64,000 bases of DNA, from NCBI RefSeq assembly GCF_030813055.1, contig NZ_JAUSTW010000011.1, positions 43,934 to 107,933 of the forward strand. The letters run 5' to 3'. This document shows, piece after piece, positions 19,711-28,884 of this stretch; the stretch's first letter is position 1, and each line of letters begins with the position of its first letter. Position numbers and translations under genes: made by a program. Source of the DNA: Neobacillus ginsengisoli (GTDB taxonomy: Bacteria; Bacillota; Bacilli; Bacillales_B; DSM-18226). Below the pieces are notes generated by a model. The model did not search any database and was not told where the DNA came from. It was given only the letters and a program-made list of their open reading frames with translations.

Positions 19711-19953
19711 ATTATCACCAAAATTTTATTATTGGTATTTTCGTAATGTTTATTCTTTTATTCACCATGAGATGTATTTTCTTTAGACGCATTATTTATA
19801 ATAAGGTGAAATATTCCGTTGTAACACAATAGATAAACGATTCGTTTTCTTCAATTTTTGAAAAAGCTACTCAAAATCAATTTCCATCTGGAGTGTCTGT
19901 TCGCCCCCGAACACCGGTATTAATTTTAACTAAAGCCCCTTTTTTCTTCGGGT

Positions 19954-20012
19954 ATAACAAGGATTGTGAGTTTAGTCTTCACGACTGAACAAGCAATCCT
20001 TGTTATTTTAGT
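19954..20012 (+). terminator. Terminator-like hairpin in the decayed region
   Basis: ATAACAAGGATTG and CAATCCTTGTTAT form a perfect 13-base stem around a 27-base loop, followed by TTTTA. Confidence 0.45.
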
Positions 20013-20103
20013 CGTGTCTTATAATCATGTACGTAAAAATATTGTGCTACCACATTTGGGAATCTCTTTTCAGACAAGAGATTCCCTTTAAGTAGCTCAA
20101 ATC

Positions 20104-20147
20104 ACAAAAGAAGCCGATCCAAAAGAGAGTCGGCTTCTTTTGTTATA
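20104..20147. terminator. Terminator hairpin in the decayed region
   Basis: ACAAAAGAAGCCGA pairs perfectly with TCGGCTTCTTTTGT and could work in either direction. No intact gene adjoins it. Confidence 0.5.
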
Positions 20148-20633
20148 TTGGGATGTTGGATGGCAGTCAGCAAAAAAAAATAGTTGACGTCTAGTTAACG
20201 CCGGTTACGATAGTCGTAATGGACAATTTTTCGTACCCGAGGATTCATGGAATTATGTTTTTCACAGCTATCAACAAATATAGACTACTATTTCATGTTA
20301 GGTTTTAAATAAATTGTTCTCCCATATGTATCGCTTACGCCACCTGTTATGTTTCCTGAGCAACGTTAACAGCCTTATAAATGCAAGTAATGTAACGCAG
20401 CAACTGTTACTTATAAAAGAAAAATATGATTGTAAAGAGGCACTTAGGATAAATACAAGTTGTCTCTTTATTTAGGTTTTCCAGTTTCTTACTTTTTGTT
20501 GTGTTTTGTAAATTTTAATAGAGATAACTGAAATTTTGTCTACACTTGAAATTGTAATGTACAGTCATGAGAAGGGCATGTAGAATATTTTTTAATAGAC
20601 TGTGTAAATAAATAATGGAATAGGTGAAATAAG

Positions 20634-22163
20634 ATGAATCCAGCCGGGATTACATTACGTGAGTTACTCGACCTCCCAGTATTAAAAGATGCCAAGGTAA
20701 TTAGTGGCGAAAAGGGGCTAAATAGAGTAGTTCGATACATAGATATTATGGAGGTGCCGGACATTAGCGGCTGGTTGAGGGAAGGAGAATTACTCCTTAC
20801 AACAGCGTATTCCATTCGTCACGAGCCGGCATTACTTCCAAAATTAGTGAAACAATTGGCAGAGGCAAATGCTGCGGCTTTAGCGATTAAACCGGAAAGG
20901 TTTTTACATGAAATGCCTAAAGCAATGATTCAAATGAGCAATACATTTGATCTACCTATTATTCAGCTTCCAAAAGGTATTCCTTACATTGATATTACTC
21001 ATGCAGTAATGGAACAAATCATCAATAAGCAATCATCATTACTTAGAAAATCAGAAGAAATCTATAAGATGTTGACCACTTTAGTTCTTGAGAATAGTGG
21101 GATTCAAGCAGTGGCCGATAATGTTTCTCTATTATTAAAATTACCCATTTGGCTTATAGATAAGACGGGGGAAACAATCGTCGCCTCACCGTCCAATGCC
21201 CATTATCATTCCTCACCAAATCCGCGCTATTGGGAAATTAGGGTGGATAAGGAGATGGTAGGAAAGCTGATTGTTGACAAGGAGAAATTAGATGAGCTAG
21301 ACCAGGTTTGTATTGAACAAGCACGGCTTGTGTTTTCGTTAGAATTAATGAGGAGAAAAACAGCAGTGGATACGGAAAAGAGGTTGCGCGGCAATTTTGT
21401 TGATGAGCTATTATCCGGTTTGCCACTATCGAAACAGGAGATTATGAGTAAAGGGAGTCAATTAGGTTTAAAACCAGAGGCGATTTGGGAAGTCGCCATT
21501 ATTGAAGGCGAAAAAGAGGAGATATCCAGACATATCGATAAATTAAATCATACATTAGCCGAAGAATCTCAAAAGCATCATATTAAATCACATATCCATT
21601 GGATAGGTGAAAGATTAGTTTTATTACTTGGATCACCAAGCCAAGAAATACCAACTCAGAATCCGAAGAAGGACACCTTTAATTGGAGAGAAAAATTGAT
21701 ACCCTTTATTCAGCATTGTAGTGGGATTCGAATTGGATTTGGGGAGAAAGTTCAATTATGGGATGTACAGAAAAGTTATGTAGAAGCAAAAAAAGCCGTC
21801 ATTTTTGGTATGAGGTTAGATAATCAAAAAAGGGTTTTTACTTTTGAAGAAATAGAAATGTTTCATTTATTAATGGATGTTTCCGAATCAGTGGAAATGG
21901 ACAAGTTTGTAGAAAAAAAGATAGGGAAGCTTAATCAATATGATCAGGAGAATGGAACAGACTTTGTAAAAACATTATATTACTATATTTATACACGAGG
22001 CAGTTTATTAGAAACGGCAAAACATTTGTTTTTACACAGAAATTCAGTTGAATACCGAGTGGATAAAATTCGGGAATTATTTGACATCCACACGGAAAAT
22101 AGCCAAGAAAGATTGGTTTATTTCTTTTGTATCTCTTACCACTTATTCAAAAATAATGAATAA
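20634..22163 (+). CDS. PucR-family transcriptional regulator
   Basis: A 509-residue protein with the PucR N-terminal domain (~1-125; ITLRELLDLPVLKDAKVISG, EVPDISGWLREGELLLTT), a middle GGDEF-like region, and the C-terminal PucR helix-turn-helix (~445-505; TLYYYIYTRGSLLETAKHLFLH then HRNSVEYRVDKIRELF). Members activate purine, amino-acid or amine catabolic genes in response to a metabolite. A terminator follows, and then a racemase and an exporter on the same strand. Those two are the most likely targets, though no operator was identified. Confidence 0.9.
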   Translation: MNPAGITLRELLDLPVLKDAKVISGEKGLNRVVRYIDIMEVPDISGWLREGELLLTTAYSIRHEPALLPKLVKQLAEANAAALAIKPERFLHEMPKAMIQMSNTFDLPIIQLPKGIPYIDITHAVMEQIINKQSSLLRKSEEIYKMLTTLVLENSGIQAVADNVSLLLKLPIWLIDKTGETIVASPSNAHYHSSPNPRYWEIRVDKEMVGKLIVDKEKLDELDQVCIEQARLVFSLELMRRKTAVDTEKRLRGNFVDELLSGLPLSKQEIMSKGSQLGLKPEAIWEVAIIEGEKEEISRHIDKLNHTLAEESQKHHIKSHIHWIGERLVLLLGSPSQEIPTQNPKKDTFNWREKLIPFIQHCSGIRIGFGEKVQLWDVQKSYVEAKKAVIFGMRLDNQKRVFTFEEIEMFHLLMDVSESVEMDKFVEKKIGKLNQYDQENGTDFVKTLYYYIYTRGSLLETAKHLFLHRNSVEYRVDKIRELFDIHTENSQERLVYFFCISYHLFKNNE

Positions 22164-22165
22164 AA

Positions 22166-22210
22166 CAGGGTATGTTGTGCCGAGAGCACAACATACCCTG
22201 TTTATTTTTG
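22166..22210 (+). terminator. Terminator of the PucR gene
   Basis: A 15-base perfect stem (CAGGGTATGTTGTGC with its complement) closed by a short loop is followed by TTTATTTTT. Confidence 0.85.
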
Positions 22211-22323
22211 GTTTCAGGGGACGTGTTCATCTTGTTAAATATACATTAAAATTTAAATATTCATTACTTTCAACTTTTTCTGAATAATGGAGAAATAAAA
22301 CATTTTAGAAAGGAGATCAATAA

Positions 22324-22974
22324 ATGATTGGTGTCATACGGGTTTTTACGACGGAGATAGAAGAAATTCTTGAACAGCATAGAAAAATAATTTCCAAAAG
22401 CTACGGGGTCCCAACAATCAATAAATGTATACCTGATCAGCCGCTAGGAATCTTTAATGTTGAAACAGAAGAGATGGCAGTCCCTAAGATCGTAGCGTTA
22501 GGAAAAAGGTTGGAGCAAGAGGGATGCAAGGCTCTAACCATTATCTGTGCTGCTGATCCTGCAATTGAGGAGCTTAGAAAGGAAGTAGCCATCCCAGTCA
22601 TTGGAGCAGGAAGTGCAGCGGCCCTTACAGCTTTAGCCCTTGGTCAGCCAGTGGGAGTCCTCGGAATCACCGATACGCCGCCACCGGTAATAGAAAACCT
22701 ATTAGGAAACCTATTAGTAGGGTATTTACGGCCAGAAGGAGTGACAAATACAACCGACCTATTGACTCCAACTGGTAGAACACGAGGGTTGGAAGCTGTT
22801 AAACAATTATTAAACCAAGGGGCAAAAGTTATTGTGTTTGCCTGCACCGGTTTTTCAACAATTGGCCTAGCAGACCTATTACGGCAAGAATTAGATGTTC
22901 CTATTATTGATGGAGTGGAAGCAGAAGGATTGTTTGCATCCACACTTTACAAGCAACAGGCTTCAAATGCATGA
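22324..22974 (+). CDS. Asp/Glu/hydantoin racemase family protein
   Basis: A 216-residue protein of the cofactor-independent racemase fold. The two catalytic cysteines are visible at C75 (LTIICAADP) and C174 (VIVFACTGFST), each opening one pseudo-symmetric half. The length and motifs fit the hydantoin/aspartate racemase branch rather than glutamate racemase MurI. The substrate is unknown; the PucR regulator and EamA exporter around it suggest an amino-acid or ureide compound. The ribosome site AAAGGAG gives the start at 22324. Confidence 0.85.
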   Translation: MIGVIRVFTTEIEEILEQHRKIISKSYGVPTINKCIPDQPLGIFNVETEEMAVPKIVALGKRLEQEGCKALTIICAADPAIEELRKEVAIPVIGAGSAAALTALALGQPVGVLGITDTPPPVIENLLGNLLVGYLRPEGVTNTTDLLTPTGRTRGLEAVKQLLNQGAKVIVFACTGFSTIGLADLLRQELDVPIIDGVEAEGLFASTLYKQQASNA

Positions 22975-23049
22975 CAATCATGGCAGCGGCCACGTTTAAC
23001 CATGCGAAAAGCTTAAAATAAGGTTTTTGCTTTGAAAGAGGGTTATTTT

Positions 23050-23973
23050 TTGGCCAAATCCTATCTCATTCTTTTATCTTGTGTTTTTATTTGGGCAGGG
23101 AACTACCTCGCCCGGCAATTCCTGCTAAAAGAATTTTCTCCTTTTTTTCTTTCTGCTTTTAGCTTGACTGTTATATCGATTTTCTTTTGTTTGATGGGGT
23201 TTATTACTAAATCCTTTGTTCGACCGCGACGGAAGGAATTCATGCTTTTGTGTTGTGCTGGTTTAATAGGATTGGTTGCCAATCAAATATTCTTATTTAC
23301 AGGCTTAAAATATTCAACAGCGACCAATGCCTCGTTAATTTTCAACATGTCTCCACTGATTACAGCCGCGCTTGCGGGTGTAATCCTTAAAGAGAAGATT
23401 ACACGGCAGATGATTATTGGTAGTTTCATTGCCATTATTGGACTATATTTTGTATTATCTGTCAAAGGACAATTTGTCTTCGGCATGGGGGATTTGTTAT
23501 TACCTGGTGCCACTACAACATTTTCCTTCAACCTTATTTTTGTCCGTTTGCTGTCGAAGCGTCTATCACCATTCATTATTACGTCCTATAGTTTTTTTAT
23601 TGGTGCTATTATTTATGATCCTTTTATCTTAATAGGGACGAACATTAATTGGAATCATTCAATTTCAATTTGGTTATTTGCTGTCATGTCAGTGTTGATT
23701 GGCCAAGGAATAACCACCATGATGTGGAATAGTGCTATGAATAACCTAGGCGCTTCAAGGTCTGCTATCGTGCTAAACTTACAACCAATTATGACGATGC
23801 TACTAGATTTTTTGATTTACCAAAATCCCCTTACTGTAAAAAAAATATTTGGTGCTGTACTCGTTTTTACAGGTATTCTTCTAAGCACAGTGCAAATAGG
23901 TTTTATTTTTAAAAAGAGAATGGGCACACGGGAGAAACAAATCACAGAGGGTCAAATAGTAAAAAAACTGTAA
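23050..23973 (+). CDS. EamA/DMT-superfamily transporter
   Basis: A ten-helix transporter of ~307 residues with two EamA repeats (~5-140 and ~150-290), typical of drug/metabolite exporters such as amino-acid effluxers. The first repeat ends in LIFNMSPLITAALAGVILKEKI and the second in NLQPIMTMLLDFLIY. The TTG at 23050 has AAAGAGGG seven bases upstream and starts just before the first helix; a TTG at 23032 is the alternative. It lies 75-100 bases behind the racemase, so the two may be co-transcribed. No substrate can be read from sequence. Confidence 0.82.
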   Translation: MAKSYLILLSCVFIWAGNYLARQFLLKEFSPFFLSAFSLTVISIFFCLMGFITKSFVRPRRKEFMLLCCAGLIGLVANQIFLFTGLKYSTATNASLIFNMSPLITAALAGVILKEKITRQMIIGSFIAIIGLYFVLSVKGQFVFGMGDLLLPGATTTFSFNLIFVRLLSKRLSPFIITSYSFFIGAIIYDPFILIGTNINWNHSISIWLFAVMSVLIGQGITTMMWNSAMNNLGASRSAIVLNLQPIMTMLLDFLIYQNPLTVKKIFGAVLVFTGILLSTVQIGFIFKKRMGTREKQITEGQIVKKL

Positions 23974-24068
23974 TCATCATGAAATTTTTTCACTTTTCTA
24001 AAAATTATATAGGTCGTGCAAGGAAGTAGTTCCAGAAAAATTACAAAATATAGACAGGGGGTATTTTT

Positions 24069-24334
24069 GTGAATCATGAACAAGACGTAAAAAAACATCC
24101 GCGTATTTTTGAACCATTTGCACAGTCTTTTACGGCAACACTCGCTATAGTGAAGAGTAAAAAGGCCTGCTATTGTTTGATTTAACAAATCACTTGGGAG
24201 TTCTATTCCTTCTAGTTCTAATCAAGAATTTGACCATTTGCTGTTCCTTCGACTGGGGCTCCGCAAGGTTTTGCTAAGGCAATAGATGAATCCATACTTG
24301 AACTCGTTGATCTTTCTGTTTACTACAAAAAATA
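24069..24334 (+). pseudogene. Decayed gene of unknown family
   Basis: A GTG at 24069 preceded by AGGGGG opens 38 codons (NHEQDVKKHPRIFEPFAQSF), then a stop. About 65 bases further on another frame reads PSTGAPQGFAKAIDESILEL and ends at 24334. The good ribosome site followed by frame-broken, protein-like sequence indicates a dead gene. I do not recognise the family. Confidence 0.4.
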
Positions 24335-24696
24335 GACTAAATGTTTCTAGGAAAACCAACCAGCTTGAGTGTATTTGAATCTAGAACTTAGGCTGGTTAA
24401 ATTGCCCGCTTTTATTCTATGTGTATAACGGGGTACTATAAAACAGCAGTTCATATTCAATACATAACTTCTTTGTATAATCCTGTTAGTTATAAGGAAG
24501 TGGAATTCACATGACTAAAGAAGGGATATAAATAAATATGTCAGACGTTTAATCGGAACTGCCAAATATAATGTGAGCCTAGAAAACAAGCAGTATATTA
24601 CAAAATTTGGATGGAGCCAGCAGAACTTTAGTTGGTTCTAAAACATGATAAGGATGTAAACGATAACAAACTAGTTAAGAGGGGGAAGTCAAAGCA

Positions 24697-24890
24697 TTGA
24701 AACTATTTAAATCATTACTTACAGGGATAGCCATTTCCAGTTTGCTATTCACAGGTGCTTGTAGTAGTAGCACAAGTGAATCAAAAAAATGCATCAGGGG
24801 ATGCGAATGGCAAAGTTACATTAGAGTATTGGCATACTTAAAGTTATCAGGAAGAAAAGGTACTTAAAGAGAACACTTCCGATATTCCCC
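24697..24890 (+). pseudogene. 5' remnant of a sugar-binding lipoprotein (ABC importer)
   Basis: A TTG with a GAGGGGGAAG ribosome site starts KLFKSLLTGIAISSLLF ending in a TGAC lipobox. After a frameshift the sequence reads ASGDANGKVTLEYWHT then a stop, then YQEEKVLKEN. This is the usual start of family-1 solute-binding proteins for sugars (..VTLEYWHTYS..EEKVLKE..). Only the first ~60 codons remain. It precedes an intact peptide-type importer, so an older sugar importer may once have occupied the site. Confidence 0.65.
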
Positions 24891-25016
24891 CATCGTAAGT
24901 CATTTAATACAGACTTCACGTAATCACCTCGATTTTTTATCTACAGTGGTTAACAAATCCCTTTAAAGGATGAATCTTTTTTAAATTTGTAAAATTTTTA
25001 TTTTTCTAAAAACAGA

Positions 25017-25045
25017 TTGAAAACGTTTCTGACAAAAGATATAAT
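25017..25045 (+). promoter_or_regulatory. Sigma-A promoter with an overlapping cre-like operator
   Basis: TTGAAA (25017-25022) and TATAAT (25040-25045) are spaced by exactly 17 bases. The -35 region overlaps TTGAAAACGTTTCT, close to the catabolite-responsive element core TGAAARCGYTT. It lies about 335 bases upstream of the importer start with no intact gene between, implying a long leader and carbon catabolite (CcpA) or LacI-type control. Confidence 0.6.
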
Positions 25046-25380
25046 GATTTTAATCTCACCATGAATCTTAAAATAGTATTTGTTATAACTTTACATAAAA
25101 GGAATTTTAAGAGGTTTAAAAATTTTTATTACATTAATTTCATCACTGGAGAAACTAATAGTAAAAATCGACAAAAAATATAAAGTTTTCAGCTGTTTTA
25201 AACCTATTGGTAACACCGTGGACAAAATTCGTTAATTGGATTTAAGATTACTTTCCATCAATGTTTCTGTAACAGGAAGAGAAGATTGAAGTAATCAAAT
25301 CATATTTATTCAGGGGTATGACTGAGAAAATCACAACGAGACCGAAATACCTGAAAAAACTAATAAAAGGGGGAAATCAA

Positions 25381-26949
25381 TTGAGAAAGGCTAATCTTTG
25401 GAAAATGCTGCTGTTTGTTGTCATCTCGGCAGTGGTGGTTGTTGGATGTTCCAGTAAAGAAAGTAGTGTGGAAAAGAAAGATGGAAACAAAACAAGTAAT
25501 AAAGAAATGGTAATCGCTGTAAATGAAAATTTTATTTCAATGGATCCACACAATACAGGTGATACCAATTCAAACTCTGTACAATCAGCAATGCTTGAAG
25601 GTCTATTGGGATTTGATGCAGATGGAAAAATTACCCCAAAATTAGCTGAAAGTTACACTGTCAGTGAAAATGCATTGGAATACAACTTTAAACTTCGAAA
25701 AGGTGTAAAGTTTCATGACGGAGTAGATTTTAATGCTAAGGCAGTAAAGGTCAATTTTGAAAGAATTATGAAAGATAATAGTCTTCGTTTAAACAGTCGT
25801 GGATTTAATCTTATAACGAAAATAGATATCATAAATGATTATGAAATTAAGGTAACGCTAAAAGAACCTTATGCAGGAATGTTAACTAGATTTGTATCCG
25901 CGAAAATTCTTAGTCCTAAGCTACTAGCAGAAGGTAAGGAAAAAATTGCGAAAGACCCTGTCGGTACAGGTCCTTTTAAATTTGTTGAATGGATTCAAGG
26001 AGATCATTTAACAGTCGAACGTTTTGATGGTTACTGGGGTAAAGGGGAAAGGGTAAAGAAAATAACCTATAAACCAGTTCCAGAAAATGGCTCAAGAGTG
26101 GCCATGCTAAAAACAGGTGAAGCTCAGGTAATCTATCCATTACCAAGTCAAAACATAAAAGAATTGGAGAACAATAATGCCATTAAAGTAGAAAAAATTC
26201 CTTCTACTATTGCTCAATATGTATCCATTAACACAATGAAAAAACCGTTTAACGATCCTCGCGTCCGCCAGGCATTAAACTATGCAGTAGACAAGGATGC
26301 CTTTATAAGTGTTGTAAATTCAGGATTGGGGCTTCCATTAGACTCCATTATTCCTAACAAAACACTTCATTATGTGAAACAGAAAGAGTATAAACAAAAT
26401 ATCGAAAAAGCAAAACAATTGTTAAAAGAGGCTGGATATGATAATGGCTTCAAAACGGAAATTTGGGGGAACACCAATTCAGACACGATGAAAGGGATGC
26501 AGTTTATCCAGCAGCAATTAAAAGCAATTGGTGTAGATTTAAAAATTAAATCAATGGAAGAAGGTACCCTTTCAGACGAAATTTACGGAGCACAAAAACC
26601 TGAAGATACAAAATTACAGATGTGGTACGTAAGCTGGTCGGCCTATCCTTCTGATACAACAAATGCAACGAAGCCATTATTCTATGGCGGATCCTTCCCT
26701 CCAAATGGTGCCAATACTGCTTATTATAAAAATGATCAAGTAGACAAATGGATGGAGGAGGTTAACAAAACGGCAGATCCAACAAAACAGGATGAAATCT
26801 ATCGTGATATTCAGTCCACCATCTATAAAGATGCGCCTTGGATTTTCCTAGGTGTGGATGAAATTCTAGCTGGTAAGAGAACAAATGTTGATGGCGTGGT
26901 CATTACACCAGATGGTGGAATTGACGTCACGGATGCAAATATGAAGTAA
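25381..26949 (+). CDS. Peptide/oligosaccharide ABC importer, substrate-binding lipoprotein (family 5)
   Basis: A 522-residue extracytoplasmic binding protein. The TTG at 25381 with AAAGGGGGAAAT upstream gives a signal peptide ending in VVVVGCSS, whose cysteine is lipidated. Family-5 landmarks: PKLAESYTVSENALEYNF, KLRKGVKFHDG, FKFVEWIQGDHLTVERFDGYWG, DPRVRQALNYAVDK. Relatives bind peptides, nickel or short glycans; the motifs alone do not decide. It heads a run of about ten co-directional genes to 36829. A stem at 26977-27011 behind it may raise its level over the permeases. Confidence 0.92.
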   Translation: MRKANLWKMLLFVVISAVVVVGCSSKESSVEKKDGNKTSNKEMVIAVNENFISMDPHNTGDTNSNSVQSAMLEGLLGFDADGKITPKLAESYTVSENALEYNFKLRKGVKFHDGVDFNAKAVKVNFERIMKDNSLRLNSRGFNLITKIDIINDYEIKVTLKEPYAGMLTRFVSAKILSPKLLAEGKEKIAKDPVGTGPFKFVEWIQGDHLTVERFDGYWGKGERVKKITYKPVPENGSRVAMLKTGEAQVIYPLPSQNIKELENNNAIKVEKIPSTIAQYVSINTMKKPFNDPRVRQALNYAVDKDAFISVVNSGLGLPLDSIIPNKTLHYVKQKEYKQNIEKAKQLLKEAGYDNGFKTEIWGNTNSDTMKGMQFIQQQLKAIGVDLKIKSMEEGTLSDEIYGAQKPEDTKLQMWYVSWSAYPSDTTNATKPLFYGGSFPPNGANTAYYKNDQVDKWMEEVNKTADPTKQDEIYRDIQSTIYKDAPWIFLGVDEILAGKRTNVDGVVITPDGGIDVTDANMK

Positions 26950-26976
26950 GTTAAATGAAGTAAAAGTCGTTGTAAT

Positions 26977-27011
26977 AAAGAGGCGGAGGGGTGTTTTCCC
27001 GAAGCTTCTTT
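26977..27011 (+). promoter_or_regulatory. Stem-loop between binding-protein and permease genes
   Basis: AAAGAGGC and GCTTCTTT pair with a GGG/CCC inner helix. Such intercistronic stems commonly protect the binding-protein mRNA or partly terminate. Confidence 0.45.
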
Positions 27012-27036
27012 CCTTCTTTAGAAAGGGGTTTTCAAC

Positions 27037-27960
27037 TTGATACAATATATTTTAAAAAGAATCCTTGAAATGATTCCAATCCTATTTATTGTTTCGATCT
27101 TAATCTTTCTCTTTACTCACTTAATTCCAGGGGACCCTGCCCGTTTAGTTGCGGGTAAGGATGCCACGTTAGACGAGGTAGATGTTATTAGAGCACAGCT
27201 AGGACTCAATCAACCCATTTGGGAACAATATCTTACCTATATGAATCATTTATTTCATGGCAATTTAGGCACATCACTTAAAACAAAACTACCTGTTACA
27301 GATATGTTTGGCGACCGTTTTATGCCATCTATTTATTTAACATTAGCGAGCATGGTATGGGCTTTAGAGGTCGGTTTACTGATTGGTACGTTATCAGCCG
27401 TTTTTAAAAATAAATGGCAGGATTATCTAGGGATGGTGACTGCCGTTTCAGGAATCTCGTTACCAGGTTTTTGGTTAGGATTAATCCTCATTCAGATTTT
27501 CTCAGTGCAGCTGGGATGGTTTCCAACAGGAGGTGCTGAAGGCTGGAAAAGCTATGTTTTACCTTCGTTAACTCTAGGAGCAGGTATTATGTCAATGCTT
27601 GCACGTTTTACAAGGTCCTCATTGTTAGAAACTCTCAAAGCTGATTTTATTCGAACGGGACGAGCGAAGGGGCTAAAGGAGTCAGTTGTTATTCCTAAAC
27701 ATGCACTAAGAAACTCATTGATTCCAGTTGTTACCATTGCAGGTCTGCAGTTTGGATTTTTATTAGGTGGGTCTGTAGTGGTAGAAACGGTTTTTAGTTT
27801 TCCAGGAATGGGCCGGTTATTAATTGATTCCATAGCCTTTAGGGATTACCCAGTCATTCAGGCAGAATTATTACTGTTCTCCGTTGAATTTATTGTCGTA
27901 AATTTAATTATTGACCTTTTATATAGTTTTCTCAATCCTAAAATCCGCTACGCAGTATAG
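27037..27960 (+). CDS. ABC importer permease, DppB/OppB type
   Basis: A 307-residue inner-membrane subunit with six helices. The N-terminus MIQYILKRILEMIPILFIVS and the HLIPGDPA motif are typical of DppB. The EAA loop that docks the ATPases is around residues 207-226 (DFIRTGRAKGLKESVVIPKHALRNSL). TTG start with GAAAGGGG upstream. It forms the transmembrane pair with the next gene. Confidence 0.93.
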   Translation: MIQYILKRILEMIPILFIVSILIFLFTHLIPGDPARLVAGKDATLDEVDVIRAQLGLNQPIWEQYLTYMNHLFHGNLGTSLKTKLPVTDMFGDRFMPSIYLTLASMVWALEVGLLIGTLSAVFKNKWQDYLGMVTAVSGISLPGFWLGLILIQIFSVQLGWFPTGGAEGWKSYVLPSLTLGAGIMSMLARFTRSSLLETLKADFIRTGRAKGLKESVVIPKHALRNSLIPVVTIAGLQFGFLLGGSVVVETVFSFPGMGRLLIDSIAFRDYPVIQAELLLFSVEFIVVNLIIDLLYSFLNPKIRYAV

Positions 27961-27972
27961 AGGAGGGTAGTA

Positions 27973-28869
27973 ATGGAATTATCTAAGGCAGTAAATCAGA
28001 ATAACACCGTCATCACAGAGAAAAAGTATTCTCCGTTACAAGATTTTTGGAAAAATTGGAAAAGGCAAAAGACCGCGTTCTGGGCAAGTCTTTTTATTCT
28101 ATTGCTGATTATCATTGCTGTAATTGGTCCTTACATAGCGCCACATGATCCATATAAACCTGATTATAATGCTTTATTAAAGGGCCCTAGCAAAGATCAC
28201 ATAGCTGGTACGGATGAATATGGTCGAGATATTTTTAGCCGTTTACTAGCAGGTGCAAGAATTTCACTTAGTGTTAGCTTTCTTTCTGTATCTATAGGAG
28301 CCATTATTGGAACTATTTTAGGACTTGTTAGTGGCTATTTTGGTGGATGGTTAGATCGTCTCATCATGAGAGCGAGTGACGTCATGTTTGCCTTTCCAGA
28401 TATATTATTAGCGATTGCTATTGTCGCCATATTGGGGCCGGGATTAACAAATGTGGTCATTGCCGTATCCATCTTTGGTGTCCCATCCTTTGCTAGATTG
28501 GTTAGAGGATCCACGCTTGAGGCAAAAGAAACACTATTTGTAGAAGCTGCCAAATCAATGGGAGCATCGCATATTAGGATTATGTTTCAACATATTCTGC
28601 CTGAAACACTCGGTAGTTTAATTGTCTTTGTATCGATGAGGATTGGAACAGCTATTCTGGCTGCCTCCAGTTTAAGCTTCCTTGGTTTAGGTGCAAGCCC
28701 GGAAACACCGGATTGGGGAGCGATGTTGAGTCTTGGCCGTGATTATTTAGGTACATCTCCACATGTAGTCATAATGCCAGGTATTGCCATCTTTTTAACC
28801 GTTTTAGCATTCAACGTCGTCGGTGATGGTTTACGAGATGTGTTGGACCCTAAAACGAAGAATGAATAA
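27973..28869 (+). CDS. ABC importer permease, DppC/OppC type
   Basis: A 298-residue inner-membrane subunit with an N-terminal cytoplasmic tail, the OppC N domain (FWKNWKRQKTAFWASLFI), the motif GTDEYGRDIFSRLLAGAR and an EAA loop (VEAAKSMGASHIRIMFQHILP). The start is 12 bases after the dppB-like stop with a GAGGAGGG ribosome site, so translation is probably coupled. Confidence 0.93.
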   Translation: MELSKAVNQNNTVITEKKYSPLQDFWKNWKRQKTAFWASLFILLLIIIAVIGPYIAPHDPYKPDYNALLKGPSKDHIAGTDEYGRDIFSRLLAGARISLSVSFLSVSIGAIIGTILGLVSGYFGGWLDRLIMRASDVMFAFPDILLAIAIVAILGPGLTNVVIAVSIFGVPSFARLVRGSTLEAKETLFVEAAKSMGASHIRIMFQHILPETLGSLIVFVSMRIGTAILAASSLSFLGLGASPETPDWGAMLSLGRDYLGTSPHVVIMPGIAIFLTVLAFNVVGDGLRDVLDPKTKNE

Positions 28870-28884
28870 GGGAGTTTGAAAAGG

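Larger units (their letters stand above)
19711..20633. other. Long intergenic region without an intact gene
   Basis: Besides hairpins at 19954-20006 and 20104-20142, I see no open frame with a ribosome site and no recognisable domain. Together with 19137-19576 it is probably decayed insertion-sequence territory. Confidence 0.5.
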
